A stretch of 64,000 nucleotides of DNA from Beroe forskalii (Eukaryota; Ctenophora; Nuda; Beroida; Beroidae). Under the pieces are notes generated by a model, which saw only the letters and a program-made list of their open reading frames with translations, was not told where the DNA came from and did no database searches. Where the stretch lies: positions 682,001-746,000 of the forward strand of contig WFMF01000048.1 of assembly GCA_011033025.1 (NCBI GenBank), in the 5' to 3' direction. A program made the position numbers and the translations under genes. Of the stretch, positions 54,801 through 64,000 are shown piece after piece; positions within the stretch are counted from its first letter, which is position 1; each line of letters starts with the position of its first letter.

Positions 54801-56320
54801 AAGGCCACACATTCCTCTAAGGTCCATCTGAGATAATGTTTGGGTCTGTAAACTTTTTCTCCCAGATCATCTTTCCCCATGTACACTGTTTCATTTCTTC
54901 CTGGGGCAATGTGACATATATCACTTGATTCTAGGAATGCCAAAACTTTTTTGTCCACACTTTCTGAGTTCAAATTTCGCCCACTTGAGTCATATTTCAC
55001 CATCTTTGATTTTTGCATGACTTCTTTCTTCGTTTTTGGTGTAAGTGAACCTATCAAGTTAGATACCACAGCCACTGCACTGGATCTACCCTTAGGCAAA
55101 TTCCGTTTGACTTTGTAGACCGATTTAGCAATTGAAGCTGCAGAGGGAGTGCCAGATTCTTCAATGGCATCATTGGTTGTGGACTTTCTTTCCCTGTCCA
55201 TACTTTTAAATTCTTCATATATGCAGATTTGTTCTCAGGTTGTTTTAATGATCTGAGCTTTTGAGATTTCCTCTTTCTGTCCTTCTCAAGAGCATGGAGA
55301 TATTTGACAGGGTCACTTCGAATCTTTTGTCTGTGCTTCCTAACTCGTTCAGCTGACGACTTTGGAGCCATAAGAACTGCAGAAAACAATATAATAGGTA
55401 AGCAAATATGGTAAGGCACTAAGGCATTCAACAAACTAATAAGCTAATAAAGCATTGAAACATTATTCTTCCGATCAAAAATCTTCAAAATAGTCCTATG
55501 GCATAAAAAGTCTATAATAATTATCAAAACCATATCCCTCAATTACATTATCATAGAGGACACAATACAATATAGCACTATAATACGATTTTTAACATAT
55601 GAATGGGTCAAATTTCTCCACTTTTATACTGTGGTTTGTTGATTAAAAAACTGTATTTAAACAAAATTACAACTGCAAAGCTGCAACAAGCCTCAACACT
55701 TCAACAGCTCCAATGTATAACAGCAATTTTGTATCACAAACAAAGAAGTGAAAATAGCTTCCTAGTTGTAGCAAAGAAAAGCAGTGATATGGAACAGTCT
55801 ATATATTTCTTAGAAACAAAGTGATCGTTTTATAAGGCTCAATTGATAGTTCTAAGAAATTACACAGCACTAGTTGGGAGTTCACTGAGCTGTGCCACAA
55901 TGTTACGGAAGGAAAATCCTTCCGTAACACACGTTACGGAAGGAAAATCCTTCCGTAACGTTACGGAAGGAAAAAATCAAGGGGTTATATCTCCCTTATT
56001 AAAACCCTAGGAAGGGCAGTTTTTTGTCACGAACATCATTATGGCATCAATGGGGAGGTTTTGTAGTTGAAATATTAAAATGCATTTAGGATTTTTCATA
56101 ATACAACTATTCCACCTATTTTTCGTTACGGAAGGAATGTTACGGAAGGAAATCTTTGGAGGGCTCTATGACCTCCAGCTCCATGACTATTGTCGATTTC
56201 AACGGATATATAATATAGTTAAACCAATTCTTTATTTCGAATATGATTGGAATTTTGATTCAAACAGCTTTACTTTTTGAAAAATTGACTTTCAAAAAAT
56301 GGAAATTTCCTTCCGTAACG
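51834..56320 (-). mobile_element. Inner DNA transposon with 19-bp TIRs and sub-terminal GTTACGGAAGGA sites
   Basis: Perfect 19-bp inverted ends CGTTACGGAAGGAAATTTC lie at 51834-51852 and 56302-56320. The 12-mer GTTACGGAAGGA or its inverse recurs at about 51835, 52001, 52731 and 52746 on the left. On the right it recurs at about 55902, 55917, 55934, 55949, 55959, 56125, 56138 and 56308, and I saw none between. T-runs on both sides (TTTT) hide the exact target duplication. The element carries one minus-strand transposase-like pseudogene, and it interrupts the Kolobok-like element between its THAP ORF and transposase. Confidence 0.82.
53147..55371 (-). pseudogene. Transposase-like gene of the inner element, three frameshifts
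   Basis: From ATG at 55371 the product begins MAPKSSAERVRKHRQKIRSD and is basic. It then has KRNLPKGRSSAVAVV and a central Cys cluster (CRCEQC, CCIHTKLC, CSECPG). The core has VDFSRNYDNKQASEIQSAYF, WWSDGCASQFRSRFVFNSL, then EVSHFKGPHDGIGGTIKRCV. Acidic residues in VDF and SDG plus the HFKGPHDGIGG block look like a DDE-type nuclease core. The same blocks occur in uncharacterised repetitive proteins of cnidarians, insects and fish. Frames change near 55205, 54345 and 53365. The C-terminal part (MAQMDSIDDTGAKFTFLRC to WDKE) lies at 53341-53147. A threefold ASSSDPLTLEP repeat sits at about 53450-53550. I cannot assign a superfamily. Confidence 0.68.
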
Positions 56321-56516
56321 TTTTGATGTATTCAATTTCCGACTTTGATGCTGCCTAAGTCTGGAAATATTGTACCAATGAGCGAAAAAACATATAGGTA
56401 GTATGGGCCAACCATATAGAAAATGGTCTATGACATAAAAAAGTCAAATAAACCAATTTTCGGAAATGACCCTCCAGGAATATTTCGTCAATAATCTTCA
56501 CATACATCTTGCTCAG

Positions 56517-58468
56517 AGGATGCCACACAACCTTCAAGACAAAGGAAGAAAAGAAACATTGCATTGAGCAGGATTGATGATATAATTGAAGAGAATGAGG
56601 CAATAGTAGGTCAACACAGTGATGGTGAGCAGAGTATCAACGACCCTGGAACGACTGCAGCCGAAGAGTTCATAGAATCAAGTTTGATAAGTGTTGATGA
56701 AGACACACAATCAGCATCATTTCTAAATGTGCCAGAGCCAGCAGTTTCAGTGAACAGGACAAAATCAATGACTACCCAGACTGATTTCAATTGCAAATGC
56801 TTTCCATCGTTGAATGAAGTTAATCAACATAATTTCATGGGTGAGGACGAAGTAAGTGTCTCAGGAATTAGTGACTCAGAAGAAACTGACCCTTCATTTG
56901 ATTTACAGCCGAATGCTGAGAGTGCCTCTTCGCAAAATACCTGGAATAGAAGGCAGTACTACTCAAAAAAGAAGAAACGAGTAGTGGAGACACCAGTTTC
57001 TGCAGTAATTGTTGGCATGGAGCAGCTGAAACTTCTCTTCATTTACTGTTTCCTGTGTGGCAGTAGAATACTATCAACTGTTGTACGGTACTCTGGAGTT
57101 GCTGTCGCAGTTGAGTATGTATGTGCCATGGGGGCATACCCATACCTGGCGTTCGGGAGAATTACTTCACAAGAAATATCACGTCAATGTCAAATTTGCT
57201 GCTTCTGCAATGATGAGTGGTGTTGGTTTTGCTAAGTTGAAATCATTTTTTCTCTACTAGAAATACCACTAGTGACGAAGAAGAGCTTTTACCAGCTTGG
57301 TCGAAAATGGCTTTTCCCTGTTATTTACACGAAATACCGATCAATGAAGGAGGGTACCATCGCCGACTTGAAAGCTGCAGATGAAATCGTATTGAGTGGC
57401 GATGGACAATTTGATAGTCCAGGTACAGTGCAAAATTTTGTACCTATACTATGATGCAATCAGTAACAAACAAGGTTGTAGACTTTTTTGTGGTCCAGAA
57501 AGGCCAGTATGAAGGAGAACTGGAGAAACAAGCTTGTGAGGAACTCCTGAATGTATTGATCAATGAAGATGGTCTGGCTGTGAATTCATTTGTCTCTGAC
57601 TGTCATGGCCCAATTGCCAAAATGATACGAGAGCAGTTTCCAAGTGTGTACCACGGATATGATATCTGGCACACTGCTAAGAGACTTCGGAAAAAACTAG
57701 ATAAGGCTGGAAAGAAGTACCCAAAAATCTTAGCCTGGACTAACGATCTCGTCAATCACTTTTGGTGGAGTGCACAATCTTGTAATGAAAATCCAGACCT
57801 ACTACTGGAGCTGTTCCATTCCAGCTTGTTTCACGTTCTCAATGTTCATTCTTGGCCGAGAAGTAAAAAACTCAAAACTACTTTTGCGGAACTTCGTGGA
57901 AAACCCTACAAAGCCCCCATTGTGGTAAAAACCAAAAATGTTTACATCTGCCTCTCACTAAGCGTGTTCACCGTACAGGGAAGTGGTTTTCTGTCGGAGA
58001 TGCTGATTTCATTGTCCTCTTTAAAATTCTCACCGATACTAGGCTGTGCAACGATATGCGCCAAGTGTGAGAAGTTCCTCCACACTGGACCACTTGAATC
58101 GTTTCATAGTTCAAAACTCAAGTATCTACCTAAATGTAATGCCTATAAAATGGACACTCATCCTTATGACAATGCTAACAGCCCTAGAACATAATCATGG
58201 TCTTACTGCTCCAACTACGCTCATAAAGTTGCAGCCTACTCTCGAGCACAGAAAATATACGTCCTGAAGAACAGCAACCAGAGAGATACTATGCTACTGA
58301 AGAAGAACATTTTGTCTGAGGTTACTTGTATTGGAGAGAACAGATGTTGTACATTTGATCTGTCTCTTTACATTAGGAAAGCAGTTCCCAAAACTTTTCA
58401 CATGACTGAAAAGCCCTCAAAAGATGATCTCCTCTCCAAGGCTCTTAGTAGGATGCCAGATAAATAAG
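56517..58468 (+). pseudogene. Kolobok-like DDE transposase, multiply frameshifted
   Basis: It starts after a CTTGCTCAG acceptor-like site. An acidic N-terminal region contains SMTTQTDFNCKC. A zinc-ribbon-like region follows, then KSFYQLGRKWLFPVI and the first acidic motif LSGDGQFDSPG (about 57396). Next come SFVSDCHGPIAKMI (about 57590), GYDIWHTAKRLRKKL, NHFWWSAQSC and HTGPLESFHSSKLKYLPK (about 58082, candidate catalytic E). The C-terminal part reads SWSYCSNYAHKVAAYSRAQ to ALSRMPDK, ending at 58468. Frame changes are seen near 57125, 57240, 57465, 57930 and 58180, so the copy is dead. It would have excised and inserted the TTAA element. Confidence 0.72.
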
Positions 58469-59033
58469 TTATTTGAATTTTGATTAGACTATTGTATTAA
58501 ACACTGACAACTGTACGACTGGAAAACAACAAACATCGACACAAAATGATAACAAAACTGGTGGAAGTGTATTGTACTCATTGTTATTGTAGTGCTGTAT
58601 GGTATTATTGAAATATGAAACGTACAGATATGATATCACGTCTATTCATAATGATATCCGAATATATCCTGACTCTTTATTGGTTTATTGAATCCTTTTT
58701 TTCATTTATGCACATGATTTTGCATTGTATTACTATTGCTATCACTCACAGGTGTGATCTTAAATTTCTCTTTAAATTTCTCATTAAAAATTAATGATTA
58801 TAATCAGCAGAAACGCTTTCATTATGATATAAAACTGGTGTAAATAAGCTCTCACGCAGTATATACGAGAGCGCACAAGGAAGAACTGACGTCACAGCGT
58901 AATTTATTTATTTAGCTCTCACACGCGATAGGAAGGGAATTTGATTACCGGGATTTCACAGAAATGCTTAGTAACACGTAATTGACATATGACTTGAATA
59001 TGAGGATAGGTTAATTTTAAGTACACTCGTCCT
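58469..59033. other. 3' sub-terminal part of the Kolobok-like element
   Basis: No gene. It contains the inverted partner of the left sub-terminal phrase and the right TIR. Confidence 0.6.
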
Positions 59034-59069
59034 TTAAAAATATGCAAAAACCCGTTCGACTATTATATT

Positions 59070-59247
59070 ACTTTAGCGAAAGCCATTCATAACACATCTA
59101 AATTTATCATATTCCTGGCTACGCCAGTCATATGATAAATTTGATATAAATATTTCGTAGCAAGCTACTCAATATTTATATCCTATTACATACTCATTAC
59201 ATTCGTATGTAATAGAGATGTGTTAATTCTTGGTCTTTCGCTAAAGT
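59070..59247. mobile_element. MITE B, copy 1
   Basis: Ends ACTTTAGCGAAAG and CTTTCGCTAAAGT bound 178 bases with GATATAAATATTTCGTAGCA inside. It is inverted relative to copy 2. Confidence 0.75.
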
Positions 59248-59289
59248 ACATTTAAATCGGCCTAAACCTGTCGTGAGACTACTATATGT

Positions 59290-59465
59290 ACTTTAGCGAA
59301 AGACCAGGAATTAACATATCTCTATTACATACGAATGAAATGAGTATGTAATAGGATATAAATATTGAGTAGCTTGCTACGAAATATTTATATCTAATTT
59401 ATCACGCGACACCCAAAGGGTGGAGCCGTGATAAATTTAGATATTAGAATGGCTTTCGCTAAAGT
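59290..59465. mobile_element. MITE B, copy 2
   Basis: Same ends as copy 1 and opposite orientation, 43 bases away. The spacer (TTTAAATCGGCCTAAACC) resembles 48563-48580. Confidence 0.75.
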
Positions 59466-59805
59466 AATAATAGTCGAACGTGTTTTATATTTGTAACACG
59501 TAGGTTATATGTGGCTGTGGTTTGGGGATGACTGTGAATAATATTCATCTTGGGGCTATAAATTACATGAGGGATGCAAAGAAGACGCATGATATCTTGG
59601 CATGTGAATTAGCAAAGATCTATTTTATATGATGTTGATGTAGAGAAGATATAACATTGATGCAGTTATCGGATTTATCAAATAGAGCTCATGTAATAGA
59701 TGGGTTTTTCATTTAGCATGTCTATAAAGTGTATGTGAGAGACGCTAGATATCAAGGCATGTAATTCGCAGAGGAGCTATGTTAAATGTGCGTGAGACTA
59801 TTATA
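59466..59805. mobile_element. MITE A, copy 2 (uninterrupted)
   Basis: Starts TAATAGTCGAACG and ends CGTGAGACTATTATA, 340 bases, inverted relative to copy 1. It gives the empty sequence for the Kolobok insertion site. Confidence 0.75.
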
Positions 59806-59941
59806 TACGAATGAAATGAGTATGTAATAGGATATAAATATTGAGTAGCTTGCTACGAAATATTTATATCTAATTTATCACGCGACACTCGAGTGGGAGC
59901 GTGATATAAATTTAAATGTTATGAATGGCTTTCGCTAAAGT
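59806..59941. mobile_element. MITE B, copy 3 (5' truncated)
   Basis: Matches the right two-thirds of copy 2 and keeps one CTTTCGCTAAAGT end. Confidence 0.65.
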
Positions 59942-59943
59942 AA

Positions 59944-60709
59944 TATAATAGTCGAACGTGTTCTGCATATTTGTAACACGTAGGTTATATGTAGTTGTGG
60001 TTTGGGGACGACTGTGAATAATATTCATCTTGGGGCTATAAATTACATGAGGATACAAAGAAGACATGATAACTTGGCATGTGAATTAGCAGATCTATCT
60101 ATATTAATAATTTCAGAGTGTTCGTGCATCTGTCTGTCTGTGTAAAATGACTATTTAAGAAGTGCATTTGATATTTTGATCGTTTTTTTCGGAAAATCTT
60201 CTCCCAATTAAGGGGCTTATTACTATTTAAGGAAAAATTTGAATTGGACCATCCGTTGATTATTTATTTGCATAATAAATATCATGCGTTTACTAATGCT
60301 AATATATGCTATGGAAAGGCAATACTATATAAAGATCTCAAATTACAAAGTATGTTGTGCGGTGCATTTCCGCGAATATCTGTAATCCTCGGTAAGCGGT
60401 AATGGTGATCAATTACTAACAAATTCAAGATGAGGTCATGAAGCAAGTAGCTGTTGGCTGCTAGATACAAGATGAACCAAAGGTATCAGGTTGATTGTTT
60501 CCGCGAATCTTCGCGGGCAAACGCTAGTTTTATATAATGTTGATGTAGAGAAGATATAACATTGATGCGGTGTTGGATTTATCAAATAGAGCTCATGTAA
60601 TAGATGGGTTTTTCATTTAGCATCCTTATAAAGTGTATGTGAGAGACGCTAGATATCAAGGGATGTAATTCGCAGAGGAGCTATGTTAAATGTTCGTGAG
60701 ACTATTATA
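59944..60709. mobile_element. MITE A, copy 3 (split by a Helitron-like element)
   Basis: Same ends as copy 2. The match breaks at 60097 and resumes at 60528. Confidence 0.75.
60098..60527 (+). mobile_element. Non-autonomous Helitron-like element
   Basis: Starts TCTATATTAATAATTTCAG and ends ...CTAG. A 3'-proximal hairpin CCGCGAATCTTCGCGG (60501-60516) stands 7 bases before the CTAG. It sits between A and T of the phrase GATCTATTTTAT in MITE A, with no target duplication. TC start, hairpin, CTAG end and AT target are the Helitron hallmarks. 430 bases, no frame. Confidence 0.85.
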
Positions 60710-61700
60710 TACATATAGACAGATATATACGCAAGAAGAGGCAGTTTTAAACATAGAACATCTTTAGTACATTACAGGCAGAAGTAACTGTGGGCTACTG
60801 ACCACCTTAGCAGGGTTAAAAGCTTTTGATTCCGGAAACAGTCCCCTGTTTACTTCTAAAAGGGGTATATTATACGTTAATTAAAATAAACTAAAAATAT
60901 TATTATAAACTTAAAAATATTGAAGAAAAAGGAACGTTACAACGCTACAATACAGTAAACTCATACCCAACTACGAAACAATGTACCAGTCCACAAAGCG
61001 ACACTGAACAAAGACCAGCATGACTGGAATAAAGTCTCCTTAGGTTCCCGACGGGAACTGAAAAATATACAGAGGTATATACATATCGAGAGACTTTTTA
61101 AGTGAAAGAAGTATACCCTATTCAAACGGCTATATCTCGGGAACCATGAAAGATAAAGAGCTCATCGACCCAGCGTTGGAAAGTAGAAAGATAGCACTTG
61201 CGAATAGTGACCTTAAAAACTATCGTACGCCATGCTAATGACGTCATAATGACGTCACAAAACTAAGAATTTCAAATGTCGTTTTTCCCAAAAATAGGCG
61301 TTTTTCAACGCAATTTTTCGGTATGAAGCTTTCGAGATAGGAAAAAAATGCATGACATAATGCAAAAAGGAAATTTAATGTACTTTTCAAAAATGTGGCT
61401 GAAAAGTTCTGAGCTTCCCGGCATCATTGAGATATTTGCGATTGTTTGAAACACTTTGACACGAAAAAAATCCCAAAAAATGGCAAAACTTGTGAAGCTA
61501 GTGGAGAGAGAACGGGACCACCCCAGAACTTCATCTTTGGATATGTTGTCGGTCATAGTCCCAATTGTGTTTAATGAATGGGTCTCGAATGGTTTATCTA
61601 ATTTTATGACGTAATTGTGACGTCATCAGTAATGCTAGGTAACACGAATTTTTACGCGCGATTTCGCCAAATTTCAATATCTCGGCACAGAAAAGGGTGA
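60710..61700. other. Non-coding stretch
   Basis: No gene. GATGACGTCAT-rich phrases resemble those near 10.0-10.4 kb. The frame 61305-61556 has no domain. Confidence 0.45.
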
Positions 61701-61701
61701 T

Positions 61702-61980
61702 ATTTTTCCCAAAACCAAAAAGTTTGGTTGTGATGGTCCGCGGCGGTTTTAAGGCGTTCTTTACTGTAAAACCCATGATATGAGAAAGAACGCGACGGTT
61801 AAAACTGCCGCAACGGCACTTTTTCGAAGCATTACAGTTTCGTGAATGCTGTACGTTTTGAAGTGACGTTGCAGCAGTTTTAACCGTCGCGTTCTTTCTC
61901 ATATCATGGGTTTTACAGTAAAGAACGCCTTAAAACCGCCGCGGACCATCACAACCAAATCCTTTTTGGTTTTGGGAAAT
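61702..61980. mobile_element. Inverted-repeat element, ~105-base arms
   Basis: The left arm (CCCAAAACCAAAAAGTTTGG through GCGACGGTTAAAACTGC) recurs inverted up to about 61980 around a 60-base loop. Arms are nearly identical, which points to recent origin. No frame. Confidence 0.75.
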
Positions 61981-62329
61981 ATGTCAAGGTATTTGCCAAG
62001 TTTTCTGCGACCACATGTCATCGCTTGGGAACGTGGTAAAAACTGGCACATGTCCAGATACATACAGTCATACGTATCACAAGATGTAGCAATTATTCTT
62101 ATTTCAACGTGTTAATTGTCGGTGCATTATAGAAGTGTCATGACGTCAGAGCATGCTTTAGCATGTGGTGCCGGAGTGAATCTGGCAGATAATTTGATTT
62201 GACGCGCGCAGCATTTTGCAAGAGCTCTAGCGTTAAATCGCCAATTTGACGCCGCGCGGTACGCAAACCAAACGCGTTGCAGTAGACAGGGTTGTGCTAT
62301 CACTGATTAGTACAATTATTATAGAACTA

Positions 62330-62484
62330 TTAACCGAAGTAGAGGTAAGTAACATGATATATGTTGCGAGCGCCAGCGAGCGACATATATATGCGATGAT
62401 AGCCGAGGCGAAGCCGAGTTCAATAATGATGTGTTTTAACGAGAGGCCGAGTTCGCATAGATGTTACTATCTCTACTGAGGTTA
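62330..62484. mobile_element. MITE with GAGGCGAAGCCGAG core
   Basis: Ends TTAACC..AGTAGAGGTAAGT and the inverted CTCTACTGAGGTTAA bound 155 bases containing CCGAGGCGAAGCCGAG and GCGAGCGCCAGCGAGC. Confidence 0.65.
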
Positions 62485-62821
62485 ATATAATATTATTATA
62501 GCGAAACCACTCATAAAACCTAGTTAAAACATGGAAAATAATGGTCTTTCGATAGGAGCTGCAGACTTCCAGGCAAGAGCCATTAGTAATCTTATTCCAC
62601 AGGGCTGATTACATTTGGTTTTTAAAGTATCGAATACTCAAATATGCAGTACAGAATTTACAGGCCGAATGAAAATGAATTACACCGGATTATAGTTAGA
62701 TGTTTAGATAATTCGTTCATCTTCATATGCGTTGAACCGGTAACCAATGAAGCGATACCCTTTTCCTCTTCACCTGAACATCATGGTAATTCTTAAAATT
62801 CCATCAGAATTAGCCTGGGCT

Positions 62822-63406
62822 ACCTTAGTACACTTAAGAACGGCGTCACTTAATTAGTGCGGTTTGGAAAAAACCGCACTAATTAAGTGCACAGTAATTA
62901 AGTGCGCATAAAATTAAGTGTATGCTAATTAAGTGAACAATTAGTATGAATTTCGAGTTTGGTTTTTTCGAGCATGAATTGATGAATCGCGACCGTATCA
63001 GTTACTTTAATCGTTAGATTATTTTGTCGCAAAGTGTCAATTAAAATTTCAAGAAACCTCGGTTTAAAATACGTCAGCTAAAACTTAAAAAATATAGTTT
63101 AAAGAATGAAATCATTATTTTGCTTTTCTAACATTGAGAATATGCACGGTCCAAAGTACAGCACTTCTGTACTGTAGTTTTTTAGATTAAAATAATGGAT
63201 ACTACAACTTATTACTGTTGAAAATTTGTTTCATTGTCAAAATTGCAAAATTGCATATTGTTGGTCCTATGAATCATAATCAAGGTAAAATTTTAAATTT
63301 GATTCATATCGTTTTCCATCTCATAAAAAACCGCACTAATAAAGTGCGCCGATCTTAAAGTGCGCGCAAATTACGTGATGCCGTTCTTAAGTGTACTAAG
63401 GTAGTA
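62822..63406. mobile_element. TIR element, CTACCTTAGTACACTTAAGAA ends
   Basis: Inverted ends of about 40 bases (CTACCTTAGTACACTTAAG and CTTAAGTGTACTAAGGTAG) bound 585 bases. Sub-terminal AATTAAGTGC phrases are repeated on the left. One end of a relative is at 12603-12640. No frame. Confidence 0.72.
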
Positions 63407-64000
63407 GCTCAATAGAAGAATCTATTAAAAGAAAATACAACAAGTTGACAGCAGCATTTAGCTATTTAGTGTATTTCACTGTAACGGTGCCATTACATCA
63501 TTGTGTTAAGTAAGTGCAATGGAATGTGGGGAATTTTCTGCAGACACGTCAGCAGCTTGCATGATTTCATACAAAAAGAACTTGCAGAAATTCTTAACAA
63601 ACCAATGCACCATGTTCTATCAGAAAATTCTATGTCTCATGTTAAAAGTATCTTTGGGGGGTGGCCGACATATTTTTTGTTTTTTTTGTTTTTTTTTTGT
63701 TTTTTGTTTTTTTCAAAAAATCACATTTACCTTAACAAAAAAAAAAAAAAAAACAAAAAAAAAAACAAAAAAAAAAAAAAAAAAACAAAAAAAACAAAAA
63801 AAACAAAAAAGACAAAAAAGACAAAAGACAAAAACAAAAAAGACAAAAAAACAAAGAAAAACAAAAATACTAAACAAAAAACAAAAAACAAAAAAAACAT
63901 AAAAACAAAAAACAAAAACATAAAAAACAAAAAACATGAAATACAAAAAATACAAAAAATTACAAAATAGATTAAAAACAAATAAAAGAGGAAATATAAT
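63407..64000. repeat. Low-complexity T-rich then A-rich tract
   Basis: From 63672 a (T)nG tract is followed at about 63730 by (A)nC low complexity to the window edge. Lysine- and phenylalanine-rich frames on both strands are artefacts. The pattern resembles the inner ends of the element at 20315-22231. Confidence 0.8.

Larger units (their letters stand above)
50152..59033 (+). mobile_element. Kolobok-like DNA transposon, TTAA target
   Basis: Inverted ends AGGACGGGTGTACTTAAAA and TTTTAAGTACACTCGTCCT are flanked by TTAA (50148-50151 and 59034-59037). A further phrase, GTGACGTCAGTTCTTCCTTGT, occurs near both ends (50311 and, inverted, about 58875). TTAA duplication, a THAP finger and a DDE transposase with the NHFWWS and TGPLESFHS signatures together suggest the Kolobok superfamily; piggyBac shares TTAA but not these domains. 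It carries a minus-strand P2X7-C-like ORF, a plus-strand THAP ORF and a broken transposase. Removing the inner 4.5 kb element leaves about 4.4 kb. Confidence 0.78.
49833..59067. mobile_element. MITE A, copy 1 (split by the Kolobok-like element)
   Basis: It starts TATAATAGTCTCACG and, after the 8.9 kb insertion, ends CGTTCGACTATTATA. Its sequence up to 50151 and from 59034 matches the continuous copies at 59466-59805 and 59944-60709 in inverted orientation. There is one TTAA in the uninterrupted phrase and TTAA on both sides of the insertion here. Confidence 0.8.

Noticed and set aside
63503-63981. Lysine-rich and phenylalanine-rich frames at the window end
   Set aside because: A-rich/T-rich low complexity; no coding signature.

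Overview
The window is animal nuclear DNA, AT-rich and dominated by transposable elements. The evidence is a few host-type exons with GT-AG splice sites (plexin PSI exons, an SRCR exon), tRNA-derived repeats, and metazoan transposon families. Plexin plus SRCR exons in so repeat-rich a setting suggests an early-branching or marine invertebrate, possibly a sponge. That is a guess; the sequence alone does not fix the phylum. No bacterial operon, rRNA or CRISPR array was seen.

Layout. 1-8.6 kb: exons of a plexin-like receptor gene on + (2963-3914 and 8140-8239), with an SRCR exon on - (8321-8535). Their introns and flanks hold several small elements with clear target duplications. 8.6-12.6 kb: a truncated reverse transcriptase fragment with a structured 3' tail, a hairpin and a MITE. 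12.68-34.75 kb: a foldback element (M) split by a ~19.5 kb LTR-bounded insertion (13505-32967). That insertion carries a frameshifted Ty3/gypsy gag-pol (14155-19004), an unrecognised Ser/Asp-rich ORF (19513-20226) and a stack of nested repeats, including a 5.4 kb TIR element with kilobase-long terminal arrays. 34.75-39.8 kb: low-complexity DNA, a tRNA-derived repeat and a 1.9 kb satellite with a higher-order repeat. 39.83-42.27 kb: a six-exon family B DNA polymerase of mobile-element type on -. 42.3-49.83 kb: further tails of the truncated retroelement, a 1 kb minisatellite, a tandem 0.73 kb duplication and more TIR elements. 49.83-60.7 kb: three copies of one MITE (A). One is split at TTAA by an 8.9 kb Kolobok-like DNA transposon (50152-59033), which is itself split by a 4.5 kb second DNA transposon (51834-56320). 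Another copy is split by a small Helitron-like element. 60.7-64 kb: inverted-repeat elements and A/T-rich low complexity.

The most interesting system is the nest at 50-59 kb. The outer element carries a P2X7-C-terminal-like ORF diverging from a THAP-finger ORF over about 135 bases, plus a broken DDE transposase. The inner element has perfect 19-bp TIRs, about a dozen copies of a 12-bp sub-terminal motif and a frameshifted transposase-like gene of a family I cannot place. Because nearly every insertion interrupts a recognisable older repeat, the window can be read as a stratigraphy with internal empty-site controls. All family calls rest on motif recognition; no database search was run.
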